Origin: Lachnospiraceae bacterium
Lineage (GTDB): Bacteria > Bacillota > Clostridia > Lachnospirales > Lachnospiraceae
Direction of reading: 5' to 3'
DNA length: 64,000 bases
Assembly: GCA_902381685.1 (NCBI GenBank)
Contig: LR698958.1
Span: 1,241,672-1,305,671 of the forward strand
Shown: piece by piece, positions 25,163 through 32,684 of the stretch
Layout: each line of letters starts with the position of its first letter
How positions within the stretch are numbered: position 1 is the stretch's first letter
Made by a program: the position numbers and the translations under genes
The notes under the pieces: generated by a model
Told to the model about the DNA's origin: nothing
The model's input: the letters and a program-made list of their open reading frames with translations, nothing else
Database searches by the model: none

Positions 25163-26155
25163 TTACTGTTCTTTTACCAATCTGTAATTTGTAAAATAGT
25201 ATTCTTTAAACTGGTTATCCAGCCATTCCTCTTCTCCCGTTTTTAAATCGACTTTACCGATTTTACCGTTGAATTTATATAAATACTCGCTCGCTTCGTC
25301 TAAATAGAAAACTTTATCCAATCGTTCCAAGCCCTTTACTTTCTCCGTCCTATCTTCCTTCAGATTATAACGATATACGCTGTCTCCGTTCACATCTGAC
25401 TGAACTCCAAACAAGATGTCGTTTTTATTTGCGACAAGTCCGTTAGACTGTGGCATCTTTTGTTCAAACAAATATTTTACTTTACCGTTTTCATACTGAT
25501 AATAGTAAAACGGTATTTCTAATTCTTTACCTTCCGAATGGTTTTCCGCACTGTTCCATTTATCACGCAGCGTATATTCTTCTGATTCACTGTATGTCTG
25601 TAAAACAAGACCGTCCGTTTCCGGTACATATGCAACCTGCCAAACAGACATATCCTTATGTTTGTCATGCGGAATTTCAATCTGTTTTATCTTATTTGTT
25701 CCCCGATCAATAGACCAAAGCATAAATTCTTTAGAATTGTCCGGTGTCTGCGGAACACTCGTTACAATATAGTCATTTTCTCTCGGTATAATGCTGTTAA
25801 TTCCCCAAAGATTATCTGTCAGTTGCTCTGTTTTCTTTGTTTCCAAATCGTAACGATACACTTCATCGTTCCCTTTTTCGTCTTTTGCCGAATACAATAC
25901 TGCTTTCCCCTTATCGTCCACTACGGCAAAATTAAACTGTGTTGCTAAATCAATTTTATACTTCGCTGAATTCATTTTGTCTTTTTCAAAATCATATGTA
26001 TTGTTTTCTACAACAATCTGATTTTCATTTAATCTGCCGGCATTTGATGTGACTAGGCGATAGTCTGTTAATTCGGATTTCTTTTCAGAAGTCTGACACC
26101 CTGTAAGCATTAAGGCTGTCATTGTCAATAATAAAATTTGTTTTCCTCTCTTCAT
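25163..26155 (-). CDS. putative lipoprotein with beta-propeller-like repeats (paralogue of the split gene at 27.4-29.7 kb)
   Basis: 330 residues. Lipobox LMLTGC at about 15-20. The mature part has repeated strand patterns (KAVLYSAKDEKGNDEVYRYDL, GDSVYRYNLKEDRTEKV, KVFYLDEASEYLYKFNGKIG) like TolB/DUF5050-type propellers that follow reporter-like sequences of outside proteins. No catalytic residues are recognised. A second copy, similar along its whole length, lies 1.2 kb upstream on the same strand and is broken by an insertion sequence; this copy is intact. Function unknown, probably cell-surface. Confidence 0.75.
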   Translation of the reverse strand: MKRGKQILLLTMTALMLTGCQTSEKKSELTDYRLVTSNAGRLNENQIVVENNTYDFEKDKMNSAKYKIDLATQFNFAVVDDKGKAVLYSAKDEKGNDEVYRYDLETKKTEQLTDNLWGINSIIPRENDYIVTSVPQTPDNSKEFMLWSIDRGTNKIKQIEIPHDKHKDMSVWQVAYVPETDGLVLQTYSESEEYTLRDKWNSAENHSEGKELEIPFYYYQYENGKVKYLFEQKMPQSNGLVANKNDILFGVQSDVNGDSVYRYNLKEDRTEKVKGLERLDKVFYLDEASEYLYKFNGKIGKVDLKTGEEEWLDNQFKEYYFTNYRLVKEQ

Positions 26156-26271
26156 GATGTGAGTTCTCCCCTTTCGTATTTACCTGTTGATTCTGTGCCA
26201 TGTTGGTGTATGCTTTCTCTCTCTTTTCCACTCCCCCTTTTTATATATTTATGATAAATATATAATGTAAT

Positions 26272-26538
26272 TTAATGACAAATTTTATAAATCACCCAAC
26301 AAACAACTCCAATAATAATTAATGAAACAAGAGATAATTCAGGAAAATTCCATAAACTCGCTAAAACCACAAAAATACAACTTAATGCAATTCCTATACA
26401 TAACACTTCCAAAGAATGTATCATTTGCTCTGTTCGAAATTTTTCTAAAAACTCTCTATCCTTTCTCAAACAATGTAATTTAGCTGCTGAAATCCCAAAA
26501 ACAACAATCACACAGATAGTATGAAAAACTCCGTCCAT
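26272..26538 (-). CDS. small membrane protein, unknown
   Basis: 88 residues, three hydrophobic stretches (about 3-22, 42-62, 67-86) and a charged hairpin between them (LRKDREFLEKFRTEQ). Start supported by AGGAGAG seven bases upstream. I do not recognise the family. It lies between two paralogous lipoprotein genes with a second unknown protein, all on the minus strand, so the four may belong to one duplicated locus. Confidence 0.6.
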   Translation of the reverse strand: MDGVFHTICVIVVFGISAAKLHCLRKDREFLEKFRTEQMIHSLEVLCIGIALSCIFVVLASLWNFPELSLVSLIIIGVVCWVIYKICH

Positions 26539-26595
26539 ATTATCACTCTCCTATTATTGTTCTTTTACTGTTAGATTTATGTAAGCCCTATATTT

Positions 26596-27111
26596 CTACT
26601 TTACTCTATATGAGTATAATCTCTCATCTTCCAATTCCACTTTATCCGTATTCGGAATTGAACGATTTGGAATATTTTTCAAATAAACTGTTGTAACCCC
26701 GTTTTCTTCTTCAAAATATGTTTCTATATCAAAGCATTTATCAGGGCTTTCCCCCTGCTGTTTTTCCGGATACATCGTTTGCATAACGATTGCATTCATT
26801 TCCTTGTTATATACAAGAATTTTGGCACACAGTCTGTCATCTACAACGGTAGCAATTCTTAAAGTGCCTTTTTTCTTATTTTTTGTATCTTGTAAAAAAG
26901 ACTGTATCTCTTCATTTTCTGTATCCATAACTTTCGACACATCAATATAGCCCTTTTGTTTTAAATCCTCCATTGAAACATTGGATTTCAAAGACATCAG
27001 TTCTTCCCACGCATCTTCTTCTGAATATCCCTGTTTTTTGACTATCCATACAACTAGTATCAAAATAATTAAAACACCTATTAACAAAGTAATTTTTTTG
27101 CTTTTTTTCAT
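26596..27111 (-). CDS. single-pass exported or membrane-anchored protein, unknown
   Basis: 171 residues from the ATG at 27111 (GGAAGAG upstream); an in-frame 27159 start has no site and adds a hydrophilic leader before the membrane helix. Residues 1-25 are Lys-rich then hydrophobic (ITLLIGVLIILILVVWIV), with no lipobox. The rest is acidic and beta-rich (GTLRIATVVDDRLCAKILVY, NGVTTVYLKNIPNRSIPNTD). No known family recognised. Placed between the lipoprotein paralogues. Confidence 0.6.
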   Translation of the reverse strand: MKKSKKITLLIGVLIILILVVWIVKKQGYSEEDAWEELMSLKSNVSMEDLKQKGYIDVSKVMDTENEEIQSFLQDTKNKKKGTLRIATVVDDRLCAKILVYNKEMNAIVMQTMYPEKQQGESPDKCFDIETYFEEENGVTTVYLKNIPNRSIPNTDKVELEDERLYSYRVK

Positions 27112-27290
27112 TTTACTCTTCCTTCCATTTATTTCTTTTATGTAATATATATGTAACAATGTATAATAAACTTTTAATATTTTCAGTTTTTATAATAATA
27201 TTATGATTATTTTCAGTTTTATATTTCATATATTAATATGCCATGAATATTTAGTCAACAATTATTTGTAAAATACTTTAATAAAAAAAC

Positions 27291-27385
27291 TAGGCTCACA
27301 TTAAGTAATCTCTCTCAGGCTTTCCACACACGCTAGAGTAAAATCTAACATTAAGAAAGTCGATACATATTTCAATGTGAGCCTA
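27291..27385 (-). terminator. structured 95-nt element with 12-bp closing stem, likely long-loop terminator
   Basis: TAGGCTCACATT (27291-27302) and AATGTGAGCCTA (27374-27385) are perfect complements 71 bases apart. On the minus strand it begins six bases after the stop of the split lipoprotein gene and is followed by GTTTTTTTATT, so it can act as a terminator; the loop can form an inner CTCT/AGAG hairpin. Confidence 0.55.
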
Positions 27386-27583
27386 CATAATTATTTTTTC
27401 AATAACATATAATTATTAAAATAGGATTCTTTAAAATTGGAATCTAACCACTCCTCTTTTCCAGTTTCCAAATTAATTTTACCAATCTGGTGTTAGAATA
27501 TAAATAGTACAAGTCAAAATGAGAATTCCTTATAAGAAAAATTATGGTACAATGTAGGTACCGCACTGAAGGAGGATCTCATT

Positions 27584-27868
27584 ATGGCAAAGCACTATGA
27601 CAAACAATTTAAGTTGGATGCAGTCCAGTATTATCATGATCACAAGAACTTAGGACTGCAGGGCTGTGCTACAAACTTAGGAATCAGTCAGCAGACTTTA
27701 TCACGCTGGCAGAAAGAACTGCGTGAAACAGGTGATATTGAAAGCCGTGGTTCCGGTAACTATGCTTCTGATGAAGCAAAAGAAATCGCACGATTAAAAC
27801 GAGAATTACGAGATGCACAGGATGCCCTTGAAGTATTAAAAAAAGCAATCAACATTCTGGGAAAATGA
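27584..27868 (+). CDS. IS3-family transposase OrfA (helix-turn-helix)
   Basis: 94 residues. HTH: LDAVQYYHDHKNLGLQGCATNLG then ISQQTLSRWQKEL (about 9-45); a leucine-zipper-like coiled coil in the second half (EIARLKRELRDAQDALEVLKKA). It binds the element's ends. The final codons hold the slippery run A7G at 27838-27845; the -1 frame stays open to OrfB, so an OrfAB fusion by programmed frameshift is expected. Confidence 0.93.
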   Translation: MAKHYDKQFKLDAVQYYHDHKNLGLQGCATNLGISQQTLSRWQKELRETGDIESRGSGNYASDEAKEIARLKRELRDAQDALEVLKKAINILGK

Positions 27869-28779
27869 CGGAAGCCATTTATCTCGAAGTTACGGAGATG
27901 GCAGAAACTGCCCATAAGGCAAAACGCCGGGTTTCTGTCTCCGGAATGTTGAAACATCTTGGCGTTTCTCGTTCTGGTTATCATGCGTGGCTAAAACGTG
28001 TTCCTTCTAATACAGAAAAAAGACGTGAAGCCGTAAAAGCTAAAATCAAGGATATATATGATGAATCTAAACAGAATTATGGTGCCCCTAAAATTACCAG
28101 GGAATTGCGTAAATCAGGAGAAATCATCTCCGAACGTACTGTTGGTAAGTATATGAAGCAAATGGGCATCAAAGCCCAGTGGGTCAAGCCATGGACGATC
28201 ACAACCAAAGATTCTGACTTCAGCAGCGAATTAAAAAATATCCTTGATGAACAGTTTAATCCAGAACGTCCAAATGCTGTTTGGTGTTCTGATATCACTT
28301 ATATCTGGACGATAGACGGATTTGTTTATCTGACCAGTATCATGGACTTATATTCCAGAAAAATCATTGCCTGGACACTTTCCAAAACATTGGAGGTATC
28401 CTGCGTGATTGAAACAATAAAGAAAGCCAAAGCAAGACGCAATATCGATAAGCCTTTAATTCTGCATTCAGACCGGGGAAGCCAGTATGTATCAAAAGAA
28501 TACAAACGTGTAACCGCAACCATGCAGTGTAGTTATTCTAAAAAGTCATATCCATGGGATAACGCATGTATTGAATCATTCCATTCCCTGATTAAGAGAG
28601 AATGGCTGAATCGGTTTAAGATTCGAGATTATGACCATGCATATCGTTTGATTTTTGAATATTTGGAAGCGTTCTACAATACGAAACGAATTCATAGTCA
28701 CTGTGATTATATGTCACCAAACGATTATGAAGAACTGTATCGTAGGCTTCAACAAGACGAATTGCAGTTGGCAGGTTAA
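27865..28779 (+). CDS. IS3-family transposase OrfB (DDE integrase domain)
   Basis: 304 residues. HTH_21 segment near the N-terminus, then an rve integrase core with all three catalytic residues: Asp143 (CSDITYIW), Asp203 (LHSDRGSQY) and Glu237 (ACIESFHS). Starts ATGA, overlapping OrfA's stop. Active transposase is probably the OrfA-OrfB frameshift product. Confidence 0.95.
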   Translation: MTEAIYLEVTEMAETAHKAKRRVSVSGMLKHLGVSRSGYHAWLKRVPSNTEKRREAVKAKIKDIYDESKQNYGAPKITRELRKSGEIISERTVGKYMKQMGIKAQWVKPWTITTKDSDFSSELKNILDEQFNPERPNAVWCSDITYIWTIDGFVYLTSIMDLYSRKIIAWTLSKTLEVSCVIETIKKAKARRNIDKPLILHSDRGSQYVSKEYKRVTATMQCSYSKKSYPWDNACIESFHSLIKREWLNRFKIRDYDHAYRLIFEYLEAFYNTKRIHSHCDYMSPNDYEELYRRLQQDELQLAG

Positions 28780-29833
28780 GATGAGGAAAACCTCATTTTA
28801 ACTTGTACTAAATCTTGACATAGGACCAATCTTTCCATTAAATCGATAAACATTTTTACTTTCCTCGTCTAAATAAAATACTTTTTCTAAAGTTTCGAGT
28901 TCTTTTACTTTATCAACTTTATTATCTTTAATATTGTATCGAAATACATCATTTCCATCTATTTCTGATTGCACCGCAAACAAAATATCATTTTTATTTG
29001 CTATAATTCCCATAGACTGAGGCATATCTTTTTCAAATAAATACTTCATTTCTCCATTTACGTATTGATAATAATAAAATGGATTTGTAAATTCCTTATC
29101 TTTAGGGTGTTCTTCCATACTATTCCACTTATCCTGCAATTCATATGTTTCTGAATCACTATACGTCTGCAAAATAATACCATCTGTTTCTGGTACATAT
29201 GCAACTTGCCAAACAGATATATCTTTATATTTGTCATGTGGAATTTCTATATTCCGTACTTCTTTCGTATTTCTATCAATCGACCAAAGCATAAGTACTT
29301 TTGAATCATGAGGTATTTGTGGCACGCCTACGACAATATAATCTTTTTCTCTAGGTACAATATAATTAATTCCCCAAAGATTCTCTGTCAACTGTTCACT
29401 CTTTTTAGTTTTTAAATCATACCTATACACTTCATCATTGCCATTAGTATCTTTTGCCGAATAAAGAACCGCTTTCCCTTTGTTATCATATACAGCCAAA
29501 GAATACTTCGCTGTTAAACTCATCTTATATTTTTCTGTATCCATTTTATCTTTTTCAAAATCATATGTATGATTTTCCACAGAAATTTCATTTTCATTAA
29601 TTCTGCTTGAGTTTGTCATCGACAAGTAATAGTCTGACAATTCTGATTTTGTTTCAGATGTTTTACAGCCTGTAAGCATAACTACTGACAATGCAATTAA
29701 CAAAATATATTTTCTTTTTTTCATTAATACAACTTCTTTCCATTTACATCTATATTACCGTGTTCTTTTGATACTCCATTAATGCTTAAAATACTTTTAG
29801 TGTTATAATGTAATTTATAGAAAGGAAGATATT

Positions 29834-30181
29834 ATGGACGCTAAAAGTAATTTCAGGCGTGGTTCTGTAGAATTGCTCGTCTTACATTTATTACAGGAAA
29901 AGGATTACTATGGTTACGAGTTATCACAAAATATTAAATCACGCTCAAACGGAATTATCGATATTCCTGTCGGTTCTCTATATCCTGCTCTCTATAAACT
30001 AATTGATAACGGATATATTACAGACTACAAACAACAGGCAGGAAAAAGACTTGTACGCGTATACTATCATCTTGAACCTGAGGGAAAAGAACGACTTGAT
30101 TTACTCTTAGAAGATTATTACGCTACAAATACAGGGATACAAAATATCCTAAATTACGAATTAAAAGAGGGAGAGGAATAG
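29834..30181 (+). CDS. PadR family transcriptional regulator
   Basis: 115 residues. N-terminal winged helix: RGSVELLVLHLLQEKDYYGYELSQ (about 8-31), GSLYPALYKLIDNGYI (about 48-63) and VYYHLEPEGKERL (about 79-91), all typical of PadR. RBS AAAGGAAG and a TATAAT at 29804-29809 precede it. PadR proteins often repress their own operon with a downstream HAAS/DUF1700 partner; here that gene follows directly but is frameshifted. Confidence 0.93.
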   Translation: MDAKSNFRRGSVELLVLHLLQEKDYYGYELSQNIKSRSNGIIDIPVGSLYPALYKLIDNGYITDYKQQAGKRLVRVYYHLEPEGKERLDLLLEDYYATNTGIQNILNYELKEGEE

Positions 30182-30184
30182 TTT

Positions 30185-30603
30185 ATGACTAAAGCACAGA
30201 AAAAAATCATTAAAAATTACAAACGTGAAATACGCAAACTTTTGCCTATTTTCACTAAAAATGAAAACATTTTCTCAATGATATATCTGTTTCTATCGAA
30301 GATTATGCTACTTCAGACGAAAGTTTTTCCAAAGACTCACTTATAGAAAATATAGGCGAACCTAAAGATATTGTTGCAAGATACCTTACTGATATGAATG
30401 CAGACTCACTTCGCAAAGTTTTATCCAGAACAAGATACATTCGTATCGCTACAATATTTATAATTTTTATTGCCATTTTTACAGGGACTTTTAAGATTAC
30501 AACTGACTATATGAACTATAAAGAAGCACAAGAAGCTTATATTCATCGAGAAATTATAGAAACAACAGAGTACATTGAAGTTCCCGTATCAGAAGACGAA
30601 TAA
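30185..30603 (+). pseudogene. HAAS/DUF1700-type membrane protein gene with a -1 frameshift
   Basis: It starts at ATG 30185, four bases after padR. The first frame reads a typical HAAS opening (KKIIKNYKREIRKLLPIFTKNE) and hits TAG at 30344. From about 30267 the neighbouring frame continues the domain: KHFLNDISVSIEDYATSDES, then SLIENIGEPKDIVARYLTDM, one membrane helix (RIATIFIIFIAIFTG) and a short external tail to TAA at 30603. One lost A in the GAAAAC run at about 30265 explains it. Either a real lesion, phase variation or a base-calling error. In related loci the protein is co-expressed with PadR and may tune a membrane response. Confidence 0.8.
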
Positions 30604-30621
30604 AAAAGGAGATTTACATCA

Positions 30622-31089
30622 ATGAAAAAATTTTTATGTTTACTAACATCGGTCATCTTATCTTGTTCCTTAACTTTTTCCTGTTTTGCATATACTCCAG
30701 ACACCCCAAAAACAGTTTCTAATGAGTATACGCAAAATGGATATATTTACGAAATCACTACTACCGAATACAACCACTCTTTTTATAAAGACCAAACTAA
30801 AACCGTTTCTCGCACTGCAACATATAAAACCCCAGCAGGAAATCCTTTATGGAGCATGACACTTATCGCTACTTTTAAATATAACGGTTCTTCTTCCTCC
30901 TGTACCTCCTCCAAAGTGGAAACCAAGGTTTATCACTCTGCTTGGAAAATAACAAGCAAAAACAGTTCACACTCCAAGAACGTAGCAACAGCCAAAGTAG
31001 TTGCTAAATTATTTAAAGGCAGTACTGTATCACAGACAAAAACTAAAACACTAACATTAACCTGTTCTAAGACAGGAGTTATTTCATAA
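30622..31089 (+). CDS. secreted protein, unknown
   Basis: 155 residues. Clear signal peptide (MKKFLCLLTSVILSCSLTFS, cleavage after CFA). The mature part is Thr/Ser/Lys-rich and beta-like (TYKTPAGNPLWSMTLIATFKYNG; VATAKVVAKLFKGSTVSQTK), with paired Cys but no known motif. AAAAGGAG 11 bases upstream. Third gene after padR, so probably under its control. No family recognised. Confidence 0.65.
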   Translation: MKKFLCLLTSVILSCSLTFSCFAYTPDTPKTVSNEYTQNGYIYEITTTEYNHSFYKDQTKTVSRTATYKTPAGNPLWSMTLIATFKYNGSSSSCTSSKVETKVYHSAWKITSKNSSHSKNVATAKVVAKLFKGSTVSQTKTKTLTLTCSKTGVIS

Positions 31090-31090
31090 T

Positions 31091-31143
31091 AAAAAAGGTT
31101 CATAAACAGTTTTTAACACCTAACTGTTTATGAACCTTTTTTT
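31091..31143. terminator. bidirectional terminator
   Basis: 21-bp perfect stem, arms 31091-31111 and 31122-31142, with A-run and T-run; it ends the PadR cluster and contains the stop codon (31100) of the convergent membrane protein gene. Confidence 0.9.
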
Positions 31144-31687
31144 CTATCTGTTCTTTCAAATCTTTCATCTTAAAACTAAATGTACCTCGTCCGTTGCTAT
31201 AATATGAACCAATTAATTTTTCTTCACCATTTTGCAAGGTAATGTAAAGTAAGTTCTTTTTTATTTCTATCTTGGTAATATCTGCTATTTTATAGCAATA
31301 GAAATCTGCTGTTCCATATCCCCAACCATATATTGTCTTTTCAGATAACACACACTGCATATGAACAATACTGCCTTTAAACCATAATGTATCGGCTACA
31401 TGACAAACAAAATCATCTATTTCCCGCAATTCTTCTGCCGAAACCATATCACAAATTCTTTTCATATGCGTCATTTCTACCTGTTTTTCGCATTTATGCA
31501 AATTAAATACGATTATCGCAAAATATAACAACATAATGATAAGAATACTTTCCACCAAAATCACATCAGGTTTCTTAAAAACAACTGTGTAATATCCCAT
31601 AACAAATAAAAAGAACATTATTACACTAATAATTGTTCTCTTCTCCACTTGCCGTTTTCTTTTTTTCATGCGAATTAAATAATCCAT
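31100..31687 (-). CDS. membrane protein of unknown function directly downstream of rnpB
   Basis: 195 residues from the ATG at 31687 (AAAGGG seven bases upstream; an in-frame 31714 start would lie in rnpB). Two adjacent membrane helices (about 19-41 and 45-63), then a cytoplasmic domain with PH-like strands (KTIYGWGYGTADFYCYKIADIT; LLYITLQNGEEKLIGSYYS). No known family recognised. The start is 16 bases from the RNase P RNA 3' end with no terminator between, so it may be expressed from the rnpB transcript. The terminator after it overlaps its last codons. Confidence 0.65.
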   Translation of the reverse strand: MDYLIRMKKRKRQVEKRTIISVIMFFLFVMGYYTVVFKKPDVILVESILIIMLLYFAIIVFNLHKCEKQVEMTHMKRICDMVSAEELREIDDFVCHVADTLWFKGSIVHMQCVLSEKTIYGWGYGTADFYCYKIADITKIEIKKNLLYITLQNGEEKLIGSYYSNGRGTFSFKMKDLKEQIEKKVHKQLGVKNCL

Positions 31688-31702
31688 ATTTTCCCTTTCA
31701 AC

Positions 31703-32188
31703 GTATGTAAGCAAGACGATAAGCCGGGTTATGTCGTTGGACGGTCATCTATCTAGACCTATCGTTGCCAATAGGTTCAAGCAACCTACCTAAAACGTGG
31801 CGGGCAACCACAATGTTTTCATTCGGTTTTGCTTCGGGTGGGGTTTACATATGCCCCTGTTGTTACCAACAGGGCGGTAGTCTCTTACACTGCCCTTCCA
31901 ACCTTACGCTATAAGAGGTGTGCGGTAGAGTGAGTTGTAAAACAACTCACTCTACGCGGCATTCACCGTATAGCCTCTTGCAAGTATATGGACTTATAAA
32001 TAAATTTACAGCACATATACTTGCAAGAGGCTGCACACCTCATTGCTAACGCGGTACATTTCTGTTGCACTATCCTTAGAGTCGCCTCCACCGGACGTTA
32101 TCCGGCACCCTGCCCTATGAAGCCCGGACTTTCCTCATCTGCGGTCTTTCGACACTTGCAGCTGCGACCGTCTGTCTTACTTACATAC
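31703..32188 (-). ncRNA. rnpB: RNase P RNA, type A, with an expanded P12 arm
   Basis: Minus-strand RNA of about 486 nt. P1 pairs 32174-32188 with 31703-31717. The conserved GAGGAAAGTCCGGGCTTC (32119-32136) and, near the 3' end, AGATAGATGACCGTCC and ATAACCCGGCTTATCG are diagnostic. Between ACCGC and GTAAGGTTGGAAGGGC, where P12 stands in type A RNAs, an 8-bp stem (31916-31923 with 32033-32040) holds two extra hairpins: 19 bp perfect (31972-31990/32014-32032) and 13 bp perfect (31926-31938/31942-31954), about 109 extra bases. The RNA processes tRNA 5' ends. Its promoter overlaps the end of rnhA. Confidence 0.95.
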
Positions 32189-32196
32189 AGTTAAAC

Positions 32197-32225
32197 ATTT
32201 TAACATACTTCTACTACATCGTCAA
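32197..32225 (-). promoter_or_regulatory. promoter of rnpB inside the 3' end of rnhA
   Basis: Minus strand TTGACG (32220-32225), 17-bp spacer, TAAAAT (32197-32202); the -10 box contains the rnhA stop codon. The predicted start, some seven bases on, agrees with the P1 5' end at 32188. Confidence 0.8.
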
Positions 32226-32682
32226 TTAAGTTTTCTCCGTCAGCGGACGATGTCGCTAAAAAATCGCACCTTTCATTCTGCATATGTCCGTCATGACCTT
32301 TTACCCAAATAAATGTTACCTGATGCGGTTCTTTTGCTTTTAATAAACGTTTCCACAAATCAATATTTTTTACCGGCTCATTCTTTCCTCGTTTCCACCT
32401 TTTTTTTATCCAACCGTCAATCCATTTTTGATTAAAAGCGTCTACAACATATTTGGAATCCGAATATAATTCAATTTCACACGGACGATTTAACGCTTCA
32501 AAGCCGGCAATAACTGCCATTAACTCCATACGGTTATTTGTTGTTTTTTTATACCCTTGTGATAATTCCTTTGTATGCAGTTCCCCTTTCGTGTCCACAT
32601 ACTCTAAAACCGTTCCATATCCTCCCGGACCGTCAGGATTCCCTCGTGCCGCTCCGTCCGTATATATTTTCACTTTCATCAT
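32200..32682 (-). CDS. rnhA: ribonuclease HI
   Basis: 160 residues from the ATG at 32682, chosen because GGAGAG is seven bases upstream (a further in-frame ATG at 32697 overlaps the preceding gene). Catalytic residues visible: Asp in IYTDGAARGNPDGPGG, Glu in NRMELMAVIAG, Asp in LYSDSKYVVDAF, and His/Asp in VKGHDGHMQNERCD. It degrades RNA in RNA-DNA hybrids. Starts 3 bases after the MutS-like gene, on the same strand, and carries the rnpB promoter in its tail. Confidence 0.94.
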   Translation of the reverse strand: MMKVKIYTDGAARGNPDGPGGYGTVLEYVDTKGELHTKELSQGYKKTTNNRMELMAVIAGFEALNRPCEIELYSDSKYVVDAFNQKWIDGWIKKRWKRGKNEPVKNIDLWKRLLKAKEPHQVTFIWVKGHDGHMQNERCDFLATSSADGENLIDDVVEVC

Positions 32683-32684
32683 AT

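Larger units (their letters stand above)
27488..28828 (+). mobile_element. complete IS3-family (IS150-like) insertion sequence, 1,341 bp
   Basis: Ends start TGGT and finish ACCA. Imperfect terminal inverted repeats of about 37 bases share TAGTACAAGT and AAAATGAG (27488-27524 and 28792-28828). Direct repeats ATC at 27485-27487 and 28829-28831 are the 3-bp target duplication typical of IS3. Two overlapping genes in 0/-1 frames carry the transposase. Intact ends, intact genes and an exactly reconstructable target suggest a recent, possibly active insertion. Confidence 0.92.
27391..29724 (-). pseudogene. lipoprotein gene split by an IS3-family element
   Basis: The N-terminal part (29724 down to 28832) has a lipobox (VVMLTGC) and matches the neighbour gene at 25163-26155 along its length, ending at ...FNGKIG. 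The frame then runs into the insertion sequence and stops at 28798, adding PMSRFSTS. The missing C-terminus is on the far side of the element at 27391-27487; minus-strand translation gives GKINLETGKEEWLDSNFKE and then a tail ending in LLKK and TAA, matching the paralogue's ending. Removing the element and one copy of the 3-bp duplication restores one open frame. The truncated product lacks about 30 residues and may still be exported. Confidence 0.9.

Noticed and set aside
27584..28779. OrfA/OrfB offset as an inactivating frameshift
   Set aside because: The offset is -1 with A7G and ATGA overlap, the normal IS3 design.
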